Shown piece by piece: positions 24,846-33,917 of a DNA stretch of 64,000 nucleotides; positions within the stretch are counted from its first letter, which is position 1, and each line of letters opens with the position of its first letter. The DNA comes from CAMLOF01 sp041913045 (GTDB lineage: Bacteria > Pseudomonadota > Gammaproteobacteria > Burkholderiales > Burkholderiaceae_C), in assembly GCA_041913045.1 (NCBI GenBank), contig JAYSGB010000011.1, positions 53,069 to 117,068 of the forward strand, in the 5' to 3' direction. The translations under genes were made by a program, and so were the position numbers. A model generated the notes under the pieces. That model did not search any database. It was not told where the DNA came from and saw nothing but the letters and a program-made list of their open reading frames with translations.

Positions 24846-24950
24846 CGCAGTGGTCAAAGGTCTTGCCAAGCTGTGAACCGCTTGCGCCATGTCCTGCGGG
24901 ACAAGTGTGTTGACGCAAGCCTCTTCGGGGTGAAGAGAGGCTACTCCCCA
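24846..24950 (-). promoter_or_regulatory. yybP-ykoY manganese riboswitch
   Basis: Reading the minus strand, the leader begins GGGGAGTAGC (24949-24940), the invariant 5' motif of the yybP-ykoY class. A hairpin closed by CCTCT/AGAGG follows, then GTCAACACACTTG and a closing region with GGCAAGACCTTTGACC. It sits directly upstream of the GDT1-family exporter, the usual arrangement. High Mn2+ should stabilise the ligand-bound form and raise exporter expression. A TATGAT -10-like box lies just upstream (24968-24963). Boundaries are approximate. Confidence 0.85.
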
Positions 24951-25008
24951 ATGACGGGGCGGATCATATCAGGTTTTCCCTTGTGCCCCCGGGGGTAGCC
25001 AGGGCCCA

Positions 25009-25614
25009 TCAGGCCAGCCCCTCGGCTTTCAAGGCCGCCTGCACACCAGGGCGTGCAGCCATACGCGCCTGGAATGCCACCAGGTTGGGCCACGGGCTCA
25101 GGTCGAGCTTGAAACCCACCGTCCAGCGCAGCACGGTGAACAGGTAGGCGTCGGCCACAGAAAGGACTGCGCCCATCAGGTAGTCCCTGCCTGCGAGCTG
25201 GGTGTTCACGTAGGCCAGGCGGCGCTCCAGGTTGGCCCGGCAAATGTCTTTCCACTCCTGCGGCGCGGCGGGGTTGAAGAAGGGGCTGCAGTTCTTGTGC
25301 AGTTCCGTGCCAATGTAGGTGAGCCACCCCTGCAGCACATAGCGCTCGTGCGTGCCGTTGGCGGGCGCCAGCTGTTTTTCAGGCGACTGATCGGCCAGGA
25401 ACTGCAGAATGGCCGGGCCTTCGGTCAACAAGAAGCCATCGTCCAGCAGCAAGGCTGGCACGTAACCTTTGGGGTTGATGCCCCAGTAATCCTGCCCACT
25501 GGCGGTGCGCTTGGCCTGCAGGTCAACAGCCTCGGCTTCGTAGGGTTTGCCAATCTCTTCCAGAACGATGTGCGACGCGAGCGAACAGGCTCCCGGCTTG
25601 TAGTACAGCTTCAT
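25009..25614 (-). CDS. Beta-class glutathione S-transferase
   Basis: 201 residues. The N-terminal thioredoxin-like domain starts MKLYYKPGACSLASHIVLEE, with the beta-class Cys at position 10, and contains the GYVPALLLDDG cis-Pro segment and the TEGPAILQFL motif that binds the glutathione gamma-glutamyl group. The C-terminal domain is all-helical. It conjugates or reduces small electrophiles with glutathione. It is monocistronic, and the manganese riboswitch of the next gene begins about 60 bp downstream. Confidence 0.92.
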   Translation of the reverse strand: MKLYYKPGACSLASHIVLEEIGKPYEAEAVDLQAKRTASGQDYWGINPKGYVPALLLDDGFLLTEGPAILQFLADQSPEKQLAPANGTHERYVLQGWLTYIGTELHKNCSPFFNPAAPQEWKDICRANLERRLAYVNTQLAGRDYLMGAVLSVADAYLFTVLRWTVGFKLDLSPWPNLVAFQARMAARPGVQAALKAEGLA

Positions 25615-25745
25615 GAACGGTTCTTGCTATGACGGTTGAAACAGGTCTGCCCTGCCACGGCACTCATCAGGCCAGCGGCGGGCAAGGATCAGTGTAGGTC
25701 AGCAAGACCCGCGCTTGCATGCAGTGCCGCTATTCCCCTGCCCGC

Positions 25746-26696
25746 TCACTGCTGCCGTTGAGCTTGCACCGCGTTGCGGGCAATGTGTGCGGCAATGCGC
25801 GCCGCCACGCGTGCGGTCAGGCCATCGCGGTCCAGCCCTGGGTTGAGTTCGGCAATGTCGGCGGCCACCAGCTTGCCGGTGGACAGTACCGTGTCCATCA
25901 GCGCCAGCACGCGGGCCAGCGGCACACCCAGAGCTGCAGGGGCCGACACGCCAGGCGCCTGCCCGCCGGGCAGCACGTCCAGACACACGGTCAGGTACAC
26001 GGCGTCGCACTGGGCCAAGTCCTGCGCCAGTGCCTGCCTTGCCTCTTCCACGCCGTCGTCCGTCTGCAAGGCATCGTCGAGCCAGTAGCGCACGCCCCAG
26101 GCGTCGGCCCGCTCGAACAGGGCCTGTGTGTTGGCAAAGCGGCTGATGCCCAGCACCCGGTAGTCGAACGGCCGTCCCTGGCTTACGCACCAATCGTGTA
26201 TCTGGCGAAATGGCGTGCCCGAATTGGCCTGCGCGGCCTGGCGCAGGTCGAAGTGCGCGTCGAAGTTGACGATGAGCACGCGCTTGTCGTGAGGGCGGGC
26301 CTGGGCAATGCCCTGGAAGGTGCCCCAGGCCACCTCGTGCCCACCGCCCAGCACCAGCGGCAGACAGCCCTGCTTCATGGCCTGCGCCACACGGGTGCCC
26401 AGTGCGGCCTGCGCGGCTTCCAGTGCGCCGCCTTCGCAGCGCACGTCGCCCGCGTCCCACAGGGCGGGCTCGCCCAGCACCGGCAGGCTGGCCAGCGCAC
26501 CACGCAAAGCGCGCGGCCCTTCTGCGGCGCCTGCACGCCCGGCATTGCGGCGCACGCCTTCGTCCACGGCAAAGCCCATCAGGGCCACGCCGCCTTGGCT
26601 TTGACCGTCAAAGGGCCGCACGTGCTGGTGCCAGCGCGTGCTGTCGCCGGTTTCCTCGCTGTCCACGCGGCCTTGCCAGATGAATGGAGTCGTCAT
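25746..26696 (-). CDS. hutG: Formimidoylglutamase (arginase family)
   Basis: 316 residues of the arginase/agmatinase fold. The binuclear manganese ligands are visible in LGGGHEVAWG, NFDAHFDLR and VYLTVCLDVLPG, followed by DIAELNP. HutG hydrolyses N-formimidoyl-L-glutamate to glutamate and formamide, the last step of histidine breakdown. The presence of this arginase-type enzyme, rather than HutF plus a deformylase, defines the four-step route. Its ATG overlaps the hutI stop (ATGA). It is the last gene of the hut operon. Confidence 0.93.
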   Translation of the reverse strand: MTTPFIWQGRVDSEETGDSTRWHQHVRPFDGQSQGGVALMGFAVDEGVRRNAGRAGAAEGPRALRGALASLPVLGEPALWDAGDVRCEGGALEAAQAALGTRVAQAMKQGCLPLVLGGGHEVAWGTFQGIAQARPHDKRVLIVNFDAHFDLRQAAQANSGTPFRQIHDWCVSQGRPFDYRVLGISRFANTQALFERADAWGVRYWLDDALQTDDGVEEARQALAQDLAQCDAVYLTVCLDVLPGGQAPGVSAPAALGVPLARVLALMDTVLSTGKLVAADIAELNPGLDRDGLTARVAARIAAHIARNAVQAQRQQ

Positions 26697-27901
26697 TGGG
26701 TGATGTCCTGACCGGCCAGCACCGTGCCCTTGCACGGGTTGTGGCCAAACCAATAGGTGAGTTCGTTCGGGTGTTCCAGGTCCCACACGGCCAAGTCAGC
26801 GCGCTGGCCTGGTGCCAGGGTGCCGCGGTCTGCCAGACCCAGGGCACGGGCAGCGTTCACGGTGATGCCGCGCACCGCCTCCAGCGGCGTGAGCCGGAAG
26901 AAGGTGCACGCCATGTGTGCCGACAAGGGCAGCGACAGCCCGGGCGATGTGCCTGGGTTGTGGTCGGTGGAAACAGCCATGGGCACGCCCGCCTCGCGCA
27001 ACGCGGCAATGGGCGGCAGCTTCGTTTCACGAAGCATGTAGAAGGCCCCGGGCAGCAGCACCGCCACGGTTCCTGCAGCGCGCATGGCGGCAATGCCTGC
27101 GTCGCTCAGGTACTCCAGGTGGTCGCAAGAGAGTGCCCCGAAGGCTGCGGCCAGTGCGGCCCCGCCCTGGTCAGACAGTTGTTCGGCGTGCAGCTTCACG
27201 GGCAGGCCCAGGGCCTGCGCGGTCTCGAACACGCAGCGCGTCTGCGCGGGGGTGAAGCCCACGTTCTCGCAGAAGGCGTCCACGGCGTCCACCAACCCGT
27301 CAGAGTGCAGCTGCCCCATCCAGGCGCACACGGCGTCCACGTAGGCGTCCTGCCGCCCCTCGAATTCCGGCGGCAGCGCGTGCGCGCCCAGGTAAGTGTT
27401 GCGCACGTCCACGGCACCCGCTTGCGCCAACCGGCGCGCCACGCGCAGGCAGCGTGCCTCCACCTCCAGCGACAGGCCGTAACCCGACTTCACCTCCAGC
27501 GTGGTCACGCCTTGCGCCGCCATCACCTGCACGCGCCTGGCCGCAAGGCGCAGCAGTTCTTCTTCACTGGCGGCCCGCGTCGCGGCCACAGTCGAACGTA
27601 TGCCGCCGCCCGCGCGGGCAATCTGCTCGTAGGTGGCGCCGTTGAGCCGCATCTCGGCCTCGTCGGCACGGCGCCCGCCATAGACCAGGTGCGTGTGGCA
27701 GTCCACCAGCCCCGGGGTGACCAGGGCGCCGCTCAAGTCGCGCTCCTCGTCCACCAACAACCCTGCGGGCAAGGCGCTTTGCGCACCCACCCAGGTGATG
27801 TGTTCGCCTTGCATCAACAAGGCTCCTTGGTCGATCAGGCCCCAGCCCTCGCCCGTGAGGGTGGCCAGGCGGGCGTTGCGCCACAGGCGCTTCGTGCTCA
27901 T
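26693..27901 (-). CDS. hutI: Imidazolonepropionase
   Basis: 402 residues of the amidohydrolase superfamily. The zinc site DCHTHLVYGG lies at about residues 67-76. Further motifs are KLHAEQLSDQGG, CDHLEYLSD and STDHNPGTSP. It hydrolyses imidazolonepropionate to formimidoylglutamate, the third step of histidine degradation. The ATG overlaps the hutD stop (ATGA) and the stop overlaps hutG, so hutD, hutI and hutG are translationally coupled. Confidence 0.96.
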   Translation of the reverse strand: MSTKRLWRNARLATLTGEGWGLIDQGALLMQGEHITWVGAQSALPAGLLVDEERDLSGALVTPGLVDCHTHLVYGGRRADEAEMRLNGATYEQIARAGGGIRSTVAATRAASEEELLRLAARRVQVMAAQGVTTLEVKSGYGLSLEVEARCLRVARRLAQAGAVDVRNTYLGAHALPPEFEGRQDAYVDAVCAWMGQLHSDGLVDAVDAFCENVGFTPAQTRCVFETAQALGLPVKLHAEQLSDQGGAALAAAFGALSCDHLEYLSDAGIAAMRAAGTVAVLLPGAFYMLRETKLPPIAALREAGVPMAVSTDHNPGTSPGLSLPLSAHMACTFFRLTPLEAVRGITVNAARALGLADRGTLAPGQRADLAVWDLEHPNELTYWFGHNPCKGTVLAGQDITQ

Positions 27902-28467
27902 GCGTGTGTGTCCTCGTGAAGAATCCACCAGCCTGCCGGGTTGGTGGTGTCGTCGGTATCGGCAACAAACTGCCATTCGCAGCCGCTGGCAGCGTCGTCC
28001 CACAACAGCGTGAGGGCAGGCACCGACACAGACTGCGGCCCGCACTGCCACCGCCCCGGCACGCGGGCAAACAGACCAGCGCGTGCCCCGTCGGCAGGGC
28101 GCCAAGGGTTGGCCGCAGGCAGCACAGACACGCTTCCGCCACGGCACATCACGTTCAGGTCGCGCACCGGGCCGTCCAGCAACTGCCCCTGCGGGGGGGC
28201 GGCGCCGTCAAAGGTGAGCGGCGTGTCCGTGGTGCGCTGCTCCACACGGCGCCCGGGCCAGGTCAGCGCCACCCCATGCCCTTCAAGCACGGCAAACACG
28301 CGGGTGACGCCGGGGAAGGCAGAAAACGGCCCGTCGCTGGCAATGTCGGCCACGCTCACGCGCAGCCGCCAGTCGGCAGGGTCGGGCCAGGTCAGCAGTT
28401 CACGCGTCAGCCCGCCGCCGTTGCGCCAGGGCACGGCAGGCACGTCGGCAACGCTGATGACCTTCAC
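27898..28467 (-). CDS. hutD: HutD-family protein
   Basis: 189 residues of the cupin-like HutD/Ves family, recognised by VPWRNGGGLTREL near the N-terminus and SVADIASDGPFSAFPGVTRVF. HutD is needed for good growth on histidine in pseudomonads; a governor role that limits excess hut expression or binding of an intermediate such as formylglutamate has been proposed. The start is a GTG with a GAGAGG site overlapping the end of hutH. The GTG fits the family N-terminus better than longer frames. Confidence 0.9.
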   Translation of the reverse strand: MKVISVADVPAVPWRNGGGLTRELLTWPDPADWRLRVSVADIASDGPFSAFPGVTRVFAVLEGHGVALTWPGRRVEQRTTDTPLTFDGAAPPQGQLLDGPVRDLNVMCRGGSVSVLPAANPWRPADGARAGLFARVPGRWQCGPQSVSVPALTLLWDDAASGCEWQFVADTDDTTNPAGWWILHEDTHA

Positions 28468-28477
28468 GCCAAACCTC

Positions 28478-30031
28478 TCACTGCGCCCACAGGGGCGCCA
28501 AGGCGTCTTCGTTGCCATCGCCCGCGTGGCCTTCCAGCACCAGGCGGCGCGCGGCTTCAATGTCAGGGGCGAACAGCCGGTCGCGGTCGTAGAACGGCAC
28601 CTGCGCACGCAGCTTGTCCATCACCATGCCCAAACGCGCAGACGTGGCGAGCGGCCGGTGGAAGTCCACCCCCTGCGCAGCAGCCAGCCATTCAATGCCC
28701 AGGATGGTCGCCGTGTTGTCGGCCATCTCGGCCAGGCGCCGCCCGGCGTAGGTGGCCATGCTCACATGGTCCTCCTGGTTGGCGCTGGTGGGCAGGCTGT
28801 CCACGCTCGCCGGGTGGGCGTGCGACTTGTTCTCGGAAGCCAGGGCAGCAGCCGTCACGTGGGCGATCATGAAGCCGCTGTTCAGGCCCGGGTTGTCCAC
28901 CAGGAAGGGCGGCAGGCCCGACAGGGAGCTGTCGATCAGCAGCGCGATGCGCCGCTCAGCCAGCGCACCGATCTCGGCAATGGCCAGCGCCAGCGTGTCG
29001 GCTGCGAAGGCCACCGGCTCGGCGTGGAAGTTGCCGCCCGAGATGACCTCGCCCGTGTCGATGAACACCAGCGGGTTGTCGGTCACGGCGTTGGCCTCGG
29101 TCAGCAGCGTGCGCGCGGCCTGCACGATCAGGTCGCGGCAGGCGCCCATCACCTGGGGCTGGCAGCGCAGGCTGTAGGGGTCCTGCACGCGCTCGTCGTT
29201 GGCCAGGTGCGAACGGCGGATGGCGCTGCCTTCCAGCAATGCGCGCGTGGCCGCGGCAGAGGCAATCTGCCCAGGCTGCCCGCGCACCGCGTGGATGCGC
29301 GGGTCGAACGGCGCGTCGCTGCCCTTGGCGGCATCCACGCTCAGCGCGCCGGTCACGGTGCCTGCTTCCAGCAGCCGCTCGGCCATGAACAGGCCGTGCA
29401 GCGCCAGCGCCGTGGACACCTGGGTGCCGTTGATCAGCGCCAGCCCTTCCTTGGCCGCCAGCGTCAGCGGGGCAATGCCCGCCTGCTTCAGCGCTGCGTC
29501 AGCACGCACCCATTCGCCGTTCACACGCACATCGCCCTCGCCCATCAGCGCCAGCGTCATGTGCGACAGCGGCGCCAGGTCGCCCGATGCCCCCACCGAA
29601 CCCTTGACCGGGATGCACGGCACAATGCCCGCGTTCAGCACGGCCAGCAGTGTGTCCACCACCAGCGGGCGCACGCCCGAATAGCCGCGCGCCAGGCTGG
29701 CCGCTTTCATGGCCACCACCAGCCGCGCGGTGGCGTCGCTCATGGGTTCGCCCGTGCCCACCGCGTGCGACAGGATCAGGTTGCGTTGCAACTGCTCCAA
29801 CTGCTCGTCGGGGATGCGCGTCTTGGCCAGCTTGCCAAAACCGGTGTTGATGCCGTAGGCCGCGTCACCCTGGGTGACGATACCGTGGATGGCCTGCGCC
29901 GACGCCTGCATGGCCGTGTAGGCAGAAGCGGGCAAACTGGCTTTCACGGGCCCGCGCCAGATGGCGCGCAGATCGGCCAGGGTCATCTGGCCAGGGTTGA
30001 GGTTGATGGTTTGTGTCATGGCCAACATCAT
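28478..30031 (-). CDS. hutH: Histidine ammonia-lyase
   Basis: 517 residues. It carries the Ala-Ser-Gly triad that cyclises to the MIO electrophile in VGASGDLAPLSH (near residue 148), plus YGINTGFGKLA and the QDPYSLRCQPQVMG segment. It deaminates histidine to trans-urocanate, the first step of the pathway. The ATG at 30031 overlaps the hutU stop (ATGA). An ATG at 30019, four codons in, gives the common family start MTQTINLNPGQ. Confidence 0.96.
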   Translation of the reverse strand: MMLAMTQTINLNPGQMTLADLRAIWRGPVKASLPASAYTAMQASAQAIHGIVTQGDAAYGINTGFGKLAKTRIPDEQLEQLQRNLILSHAVGTGEPMSDATARLVVAMKAASLARGYSGVRPLVVDTLLAVLNAGIVPCIPVKGSVGASGDLAPLSHMTLALMGEGDVRVNGEWVRADAALKQAGIAPLTLAAKEGLALINGTQVSTALALHGLFMAERLLEAGTVTGALSVDAAKGSDAPFDPRIHAVRGQPGQIASAAATRALLEGSAIRRSHLANDERVQDPYSLRCQPQVMGACRDLIVQAARTLLTEANAVTDNPLVFIDTGEVISGGNFHAEPVAFAADTLALAIAEIGALAERRIALLIDSSLSGLPPFLVDNPGLNSGFMIAHVTAAALASENKSHAHPASVDSLPTSANQEDHVSMATYAGRRLAEMADNTATILGIEWLAAAQGVDFHRPLATSARLGMVMDKLRAQVPFYDRDRLFAPDIEAARRLVLEGHAGDGNEDALAPLWAQ

Positions 30032-31728
30032 CCGCGCAACATGGGCAGATGCAAGCCCTGCTTCTTCGCCGTCTCGATCGCCAGCTCGTAGCCTGCGTCA
30101 GCGTGGCGCATCACGCCCGAGCCGCAGTCGTTCACCAGCACGCGCGCCAGGCGCTCGGCAGCGGCGTCGGTACCGTCAGCCACGATCACCATGCCCGAGT
30201 GCTGCGAGTAGCCCATGCCCACGCCGCCACCGTGGTGCAGGCTGACCCAGCTGGCGCCACCCGCCGTGTTGAGCAGCGCGTTCAGCAGCGGCCAGTCGCT
30301 CACGGCGTCGGTGCCGTCCTTCATGCCTTCGGTCTCGCGGTTGGGGCTGGCCACCGAACCGGTGTCCAGGTGGTCGCGGCCAATCACGATGGGCGCCTTC
30401 AGCTCGCCCTTGCGCACCATCTCGTTGAACGCCAGGCCAGCCAGGTGCCGTTCGCCCAGGCCCAGCCAGCAGATGCGTGCGGGCAGCCCCTGGAAGCTGA
30501 TGCGCTCGCGCGCCATGTCCAGCCAGCGGTGTGTGTGCTTGTTGTTGGGGAACAGCTCCTTGATCTTGGCGTCGGTCTTGTAGATGTCCTCCGGGTCGCC
30601 CGAGAGCGCCACCCAGCGGAACGGGCCCTTGCCCTCGCAGAACAACGGGCGGATGTACGCAGGCACAAAGCCGGGGAAATCGAACGCGTTCTTCACGCCC
30701 TGGTCAAACGCCACCTGGCGGATGTTGTTGCCGTAGTCCACCGTGGGAATGCCCATGGCCTGGAAGTCCAGCATGGCCTGCACGTGCACGGCGCAGCCGC
30801 GGGCGGCCTCTTCGGTCAGGCGCTTGTGCTGGGCTGGGTCTTTTTGCGCAGCCTTCCAGTCGGCCACAGACCACCCCACAGGCAGGTAGCCGTTGATCAG
30901 GTCGTGTGCCGAGGTCTGGTCGGTCACCAGGTCGGGCTTGATGCCACCGGCCTTGGCGCGCTTCACCAGTTCGGGCAGCACCTCTGCCGCGTTGCCCAGC
31001 AGGGCGATGGACACGGCCTCTTTCTTCGCGGTGTGCTCTTTGATGAGTTCAAGCGCGTGGTCAATGTCGCGCGCCTGCTTGTCCACATAGCGCGTGCGCA
31101 GGCGGAAGTCGATGCTGCTCTGCTGACACTCGATGTTCAACGAGCACGCCCCCGCCAGCGTGGCCGCCAGCGGCTGCGCACCACCCATGCCGCCCAGGCC
31201 GGCGGTCAGTATCCACTTGCCAGACAGGTCGTTGTTGTAGTGCTGGCGGCCCGCCTCCACAAAGGTCTCGAACGTGCCTTGCACAATGCCCTGGCTGCCG
31301 ATGTAGATCCAGCTGCCCGCCGTCATCTGGCCGTACATGAACAGACCTTTGCGGTCCAGTTCGTTGAAGTGTTCCCAGTTGGCCCACTTGGGCACCAGGT
31401 TGGAGTTGGCCAGCAGAACACGCGGGGCGTTGCTGTGCGTCTTGAACACGCCCACCGGCTTGCCCGACTGGATCAGCAGCGACTCGTCATCGTTCAACTC
31501 GCGCAACGTTTCCAGGATCTTGTCGAAGCAGGCCCAGTCGCGCGCCGCGCGGCCAATGCCGCCGTACACCACCAGGTGCTGCGGGTTCTCGGCCACTTCG
31601 GGGTCCAGGTTGTTCTGGATCATGCGGTACGCCGCTTCGGCGATCCAGTTCTTGCAGTTCAGCTGGTTGCCACGGGGTGCGCGGATGACGCGGCTGGTGT
31701 CCAGGCGGGGGTCGGTTTGGGTGGTCAT
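30028..31728 (-). CDS. hutU: Urocanate hydratase
   Basis: 566 residues. It binds NAD+ as an electrophilic cofactor and converts urocanate to imidazolonepropionate. The family blocks YGGIGRAARDW, the glycine-rich TAGLGGMGGAQPLA and the C-terminal SLHHGGGVGMGYSQH are present. The ATG at 31728 was chosen because MTTQTDPRLD is the family-like start, 25 bp after the permease stop. It is the second gene of the hut operon, which is unusual in putting hutU before hutH. Confidence 0.96.
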   Translation of the reverse strand: MTTQTDPRLDTSRVIRAPRGNQLNCKNWIAEAAYRMIQNNLDPEVAENPQHLVVYGGIGRAARDWACFDKILETLRELNDDESLLIQSGKPVGVFKTHSNAPRVLLANSNLVPKWANWEHFNELDRKGLFMYGQMTAGSWIYIGSQGIVQGTFETFVEAGRQHYNNDLSGKWILTAGLGGMGGAQPLAATLAGACSLNIECQQSSIDFRLRTRYVDKQARDIDHALELIKEHTAKKEAVSIALLGNAAEVLPELVKRAKAGGIKPDLVTDQTSAHDLINGYLPVGWSVADWKAAQKDPAQHKRLTEEAARGCAVHVQAMLDFQAMGIPTVDYGNNIRQVAFDQGVKNAFDFPGFVPAYIRPLFCEGKGPFRWVALSGDPEDIYKTDAKIKELFPNNKHTHRWLDMARERISFQGLPARICWLGLGERHLAGLAFNEMVRKGELKAPIVIGRDHLDTGSVASPNRETEGMKDGTDAVSDWPLLNALLNTAGGASWVSLHHGGGVGMGYSQHSGMVIVADGTDAAAERLARVLVNDCGSGVMRHADAGYELAIETAKKQGLHLPMLRG

Positions 31729-31753
31729 GTCAAATCTCCGGTAAGGGGCGGGG

Positions 31754-33082
31754 TCAGGCGATCCAGCCAAGGGAAAGAGCGAGGTGGCCAACAGCTGCGG
31801 CCAGCAACAGGCTGAGGACGGTTCGCACGAACCAGATGGCAACCATCTGGCGCAGCGACAGCGGAATGCGCGTGGCCAGCACGCACGGAATGGAACCCGA
31901 GAAGAACAGCACCGAGCTGACCGACACCACGGCGGCCACGTAGCGCACCACGGGGTCGGCGCCCTTCAGCTGAATGGCGGGCAGGAACATCTCGGCCAGG
32001 CCAGACGCCAAGGCCTTGGCCGTCAGCATGGGCTCGGCCAAGCCAGCCATCCACACGAAGGGCACCAGCAGCAGGCCCAGCACGTCGAACACCGGTGTGT
32101 AACGAGCCAGCAGCAGGCCGATCAGGCCCACGGCCAGAATCGTGGGCACCACTGCGCTGGCCATGGCAATGCCGTCACGCAGGTTGTCGCGCAGCACACG
32201 CCACAGGGCGGGCGCACCTTGTGCCTGGGTCAGGCCTGCATCCCATGCGGCTTGCCAGCGGGTGCGGCCTGCGGGCAGGCTGTCGCTCACGCCGCCGCTG
32301 TTGTCCATGCGCGAAATGGGGGGCAGCCACGCAGTGATGGCCGTGACCGCAAAGGCAATCACAAACGTGGACCAGAAGTAGAAGTTCCACACCGGCATCA
32401 GGTTCAGCGTCTTGGCCACGATGACCATGAACGCCGCCGACACCGTGGAGAAGCCCGTGGCGATGATCGCGGCCTCGCGGGCGGTGTACTTGCCCTCCAG
32501 GTACACGCGGTTGGTAATGAGCAGGCCCACCGAATAGCTGCCCACGAAAGACGCCACCGCGTCAATGGCCGAGTGCCCCGGTGTGCGCCAGACTGGTCGC
32601 ATCACAGGCTGCATCAGCACGCCCACCAGCTCCAGCAGGCCAAAACCCACCAGAAACGCCAGCGCCACCGCACCCAGCGGCACGATCAGCCCCACCGTCA
32701 ACGCCAGCTTGTCAAACAGGAAGGGCAGCATGTCCTTCTCGAAGAGCGGCGCTGGCCCCACCTTCAACAGGTACATCAACGCCAGCACCAGGCCCAGCAC
32801 CTTGAGCAAGCTGAACACAGCGGTGGTGGTGTTGCGGTTCCAGGTGCGCTGCACAAAAGGTGCGGCCGCGCCCCAGGCCATCAGCGCCAGCACGAAAGCA
32901 ATCGCCAGCGGCCGCTGCGTTGTGGCCAGCCAGCTGGCCGCATGGTCGAACAGGATGGTGGACTTGCCGCCCATTTCGATGGGCAAAAAGAACATCACCA
33001 GACCGATCGCGCTGTAGGCGATCAGCCGCAGAAGGGCGGCGGACCGGCCCGACGGGCTGGCGGTGACGACGCTGGTGTTCAT
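31754..33082 (-). CDS. YjiH-type membrane protein with nucleoside-recognition (Gate) domain
   Basis: 442 residues with about ten membrane helices in two Gate (nucleoside-recognition) repeats, such as GHSAIDAVASFVGSYSVGLLI and the later VSVSSVLFFSGSIPCVLA. YjiH proteins are putative transporters of unknown specificity. As the first gene of the hut operon it is likely to import histidine, urocanate or a related compound; that is inference from position. The ATG at 33082 is favoured because AGGAG lies 6 bp upstream; an ATG at 33088 is too close to that site. Confidence 0.85.
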   Translation of the reverse strand: MNTSVVTASPSGRSAALLRLIAYSAIGLVMFFLPIEMGGKSTILFDHAASWLATTQRPLAIAFVLALMAWGAAAPFVQRTWNRNTTTAVFSLLKVLGLVLALMYLLKVGPAPLFEKDMLPFLFDKLALTVGLIVPLGAVALAFLVGFGLLELVGVLMQPVMRPVWRTPGHSAIDAVASFVGSYSVGLLITNRVYLEGKYTAREAAIIATGFSTVSAAFMVIVAKTLNLMPVWNFYFWSTFVIAFAVTAITAWLPPISRMDNSGGVSDSLPAGRTRWQAAWDAGLTQAQGAPALWRVLRDNLRDGIAMASAVVPTILAVGLIGLLLARYTPVFDVLGLLLVPFVWMAGLAEPMLTAKALASGLAEMFLPAIQLKGADPVVRYVAAVVSVSSVLFFSGSIPCVLATRIPLSLRQMVAIWFVRTVLSLLLAAAVGHLALSLGWIA

Positions 33083-33124
33083 AAACATCTCCTAGGGTGG
33101 ACTTGGATAGACAAATACTCTCAT

Positions 33125-33148
33125 CGACTTAAAAGTCGTATATACAAC
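33125..33148. promoter_or_regulatory. Candidate HutC operator in the hut divergent promoter
   Basis: Two overlapping palindromes lie here: CGACTT-AA-AAGTCG (33125-33138, perfect) and GTCGTATATACAAC (33135-33148, one mismatch). The second resembles the TGTATATACA-like sites recognised by HutC in other bacteria. They lie midway between the divergent permease/hutUHDIG operon and hutC, so HutC could control both directions and be released by urocanate. Binding is inferred. Confidence 0.6.
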
Positions 33149-33211
33149 TTTATGGAACATAATGCCTTCTGTCAATACAACAGCGCACCTGAAAGGATCG
33201 GGGAAAACCCT

Positions 33212-33913
33212 ATGTCCGACAAGCTGCCCGCCTACGAGCAAATCAAGCGCCACGTGCTGGCGCGCATCCACGACGGCACCTGGAAGGAAGGCGACGCCAT
33301 TCCCAGCGAAGAGGCACTGGCCCGCGAGTTCGGCGTGTCACGCATGACCGTCAACCGCGCCATCCGCGAACTCAGCGACGAGCAGATCGTGGAGCGCGTG
33401 CAAGGCTCGGGCACCTTCGTGGCGCAGCAGAAGTACCAGGCCACGCTGGTGGAGATACGCAACATCGCCGACGAGATCGCCGCGCGTGGCCACCAGCACC
33501 GCAGCGAGTTGCAGCTGCTGGAGCGCACCCGCGCCAACGAAGCTATGGCCCGCCGCTTCGGCATCAAGCCTGGCGACGCACTCTTTCACTCGGTCGTGGT
33601 GCACTTCGAGAACGGCCTGCCCATCCAGGTGGAAGACCGCCACGTGAACCCCCGCGTCGCGCCGGATTACCTGACCCAGGACTTCAACAGCCAGACGCCC
33701 AACGCCTACCTCATGCGCGTGGCGCCGCTGCAAGGCGTGAGCTTCGAGATCGAGGCCAGCGCCCCGCCCCGGCACGTGGGTGAACTGCTGCACATGCCCC
33801 CGGGCGAGCCCTGCCTGGTGCTGCACCGGCAAACGCATTCACAAGGGCAGGTCGCCTCGGTCGCCGTCATGTGGCACCCGGCGTCGCGCTACCGGTTTGC
33901 GGGCAGTTTCTGA
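33212..33913 (+). CDS. hutC: Histidine-utilisation repressor
   Basis: 233 residues: an N-terminal GntR winged helix (PAYEQIKRHVLARIHDGTWK, then SRMTVNRAIRELSDEQIVER) and a C-terminal UTRA effector domain. HutC represses hut genes until urocanate binds. It starts at the ATG at 33212 behind a GGGGA site, and is divergent from the hut operon across 129 bp holding candidate operators. The adjacent Lrp-type gene converges 4 bp downstream. Confidence 0.94.
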   Translation: MSDKLPAYEQIKRHVLARIHDGTWKEGDAIPSEEALAREFGVSRMTVNRAIRELSDEQIVERVQGSGTFVAQQKYQATLVEIRNIADEIAARGHQHRSELQLLERTRANEAMARRFGIKPGDALFHSVVVHFENGLPIQVEDRHVNPRVAPDYLTQDFNSQTPNAYLMRVAPLQGVSFEIEASAPPRHVGELLHMPPGEPCLVLHRQTHSQGQVASVAVMWHPASRYRFAGSF

Positions 33914-33917
33914 TCGT

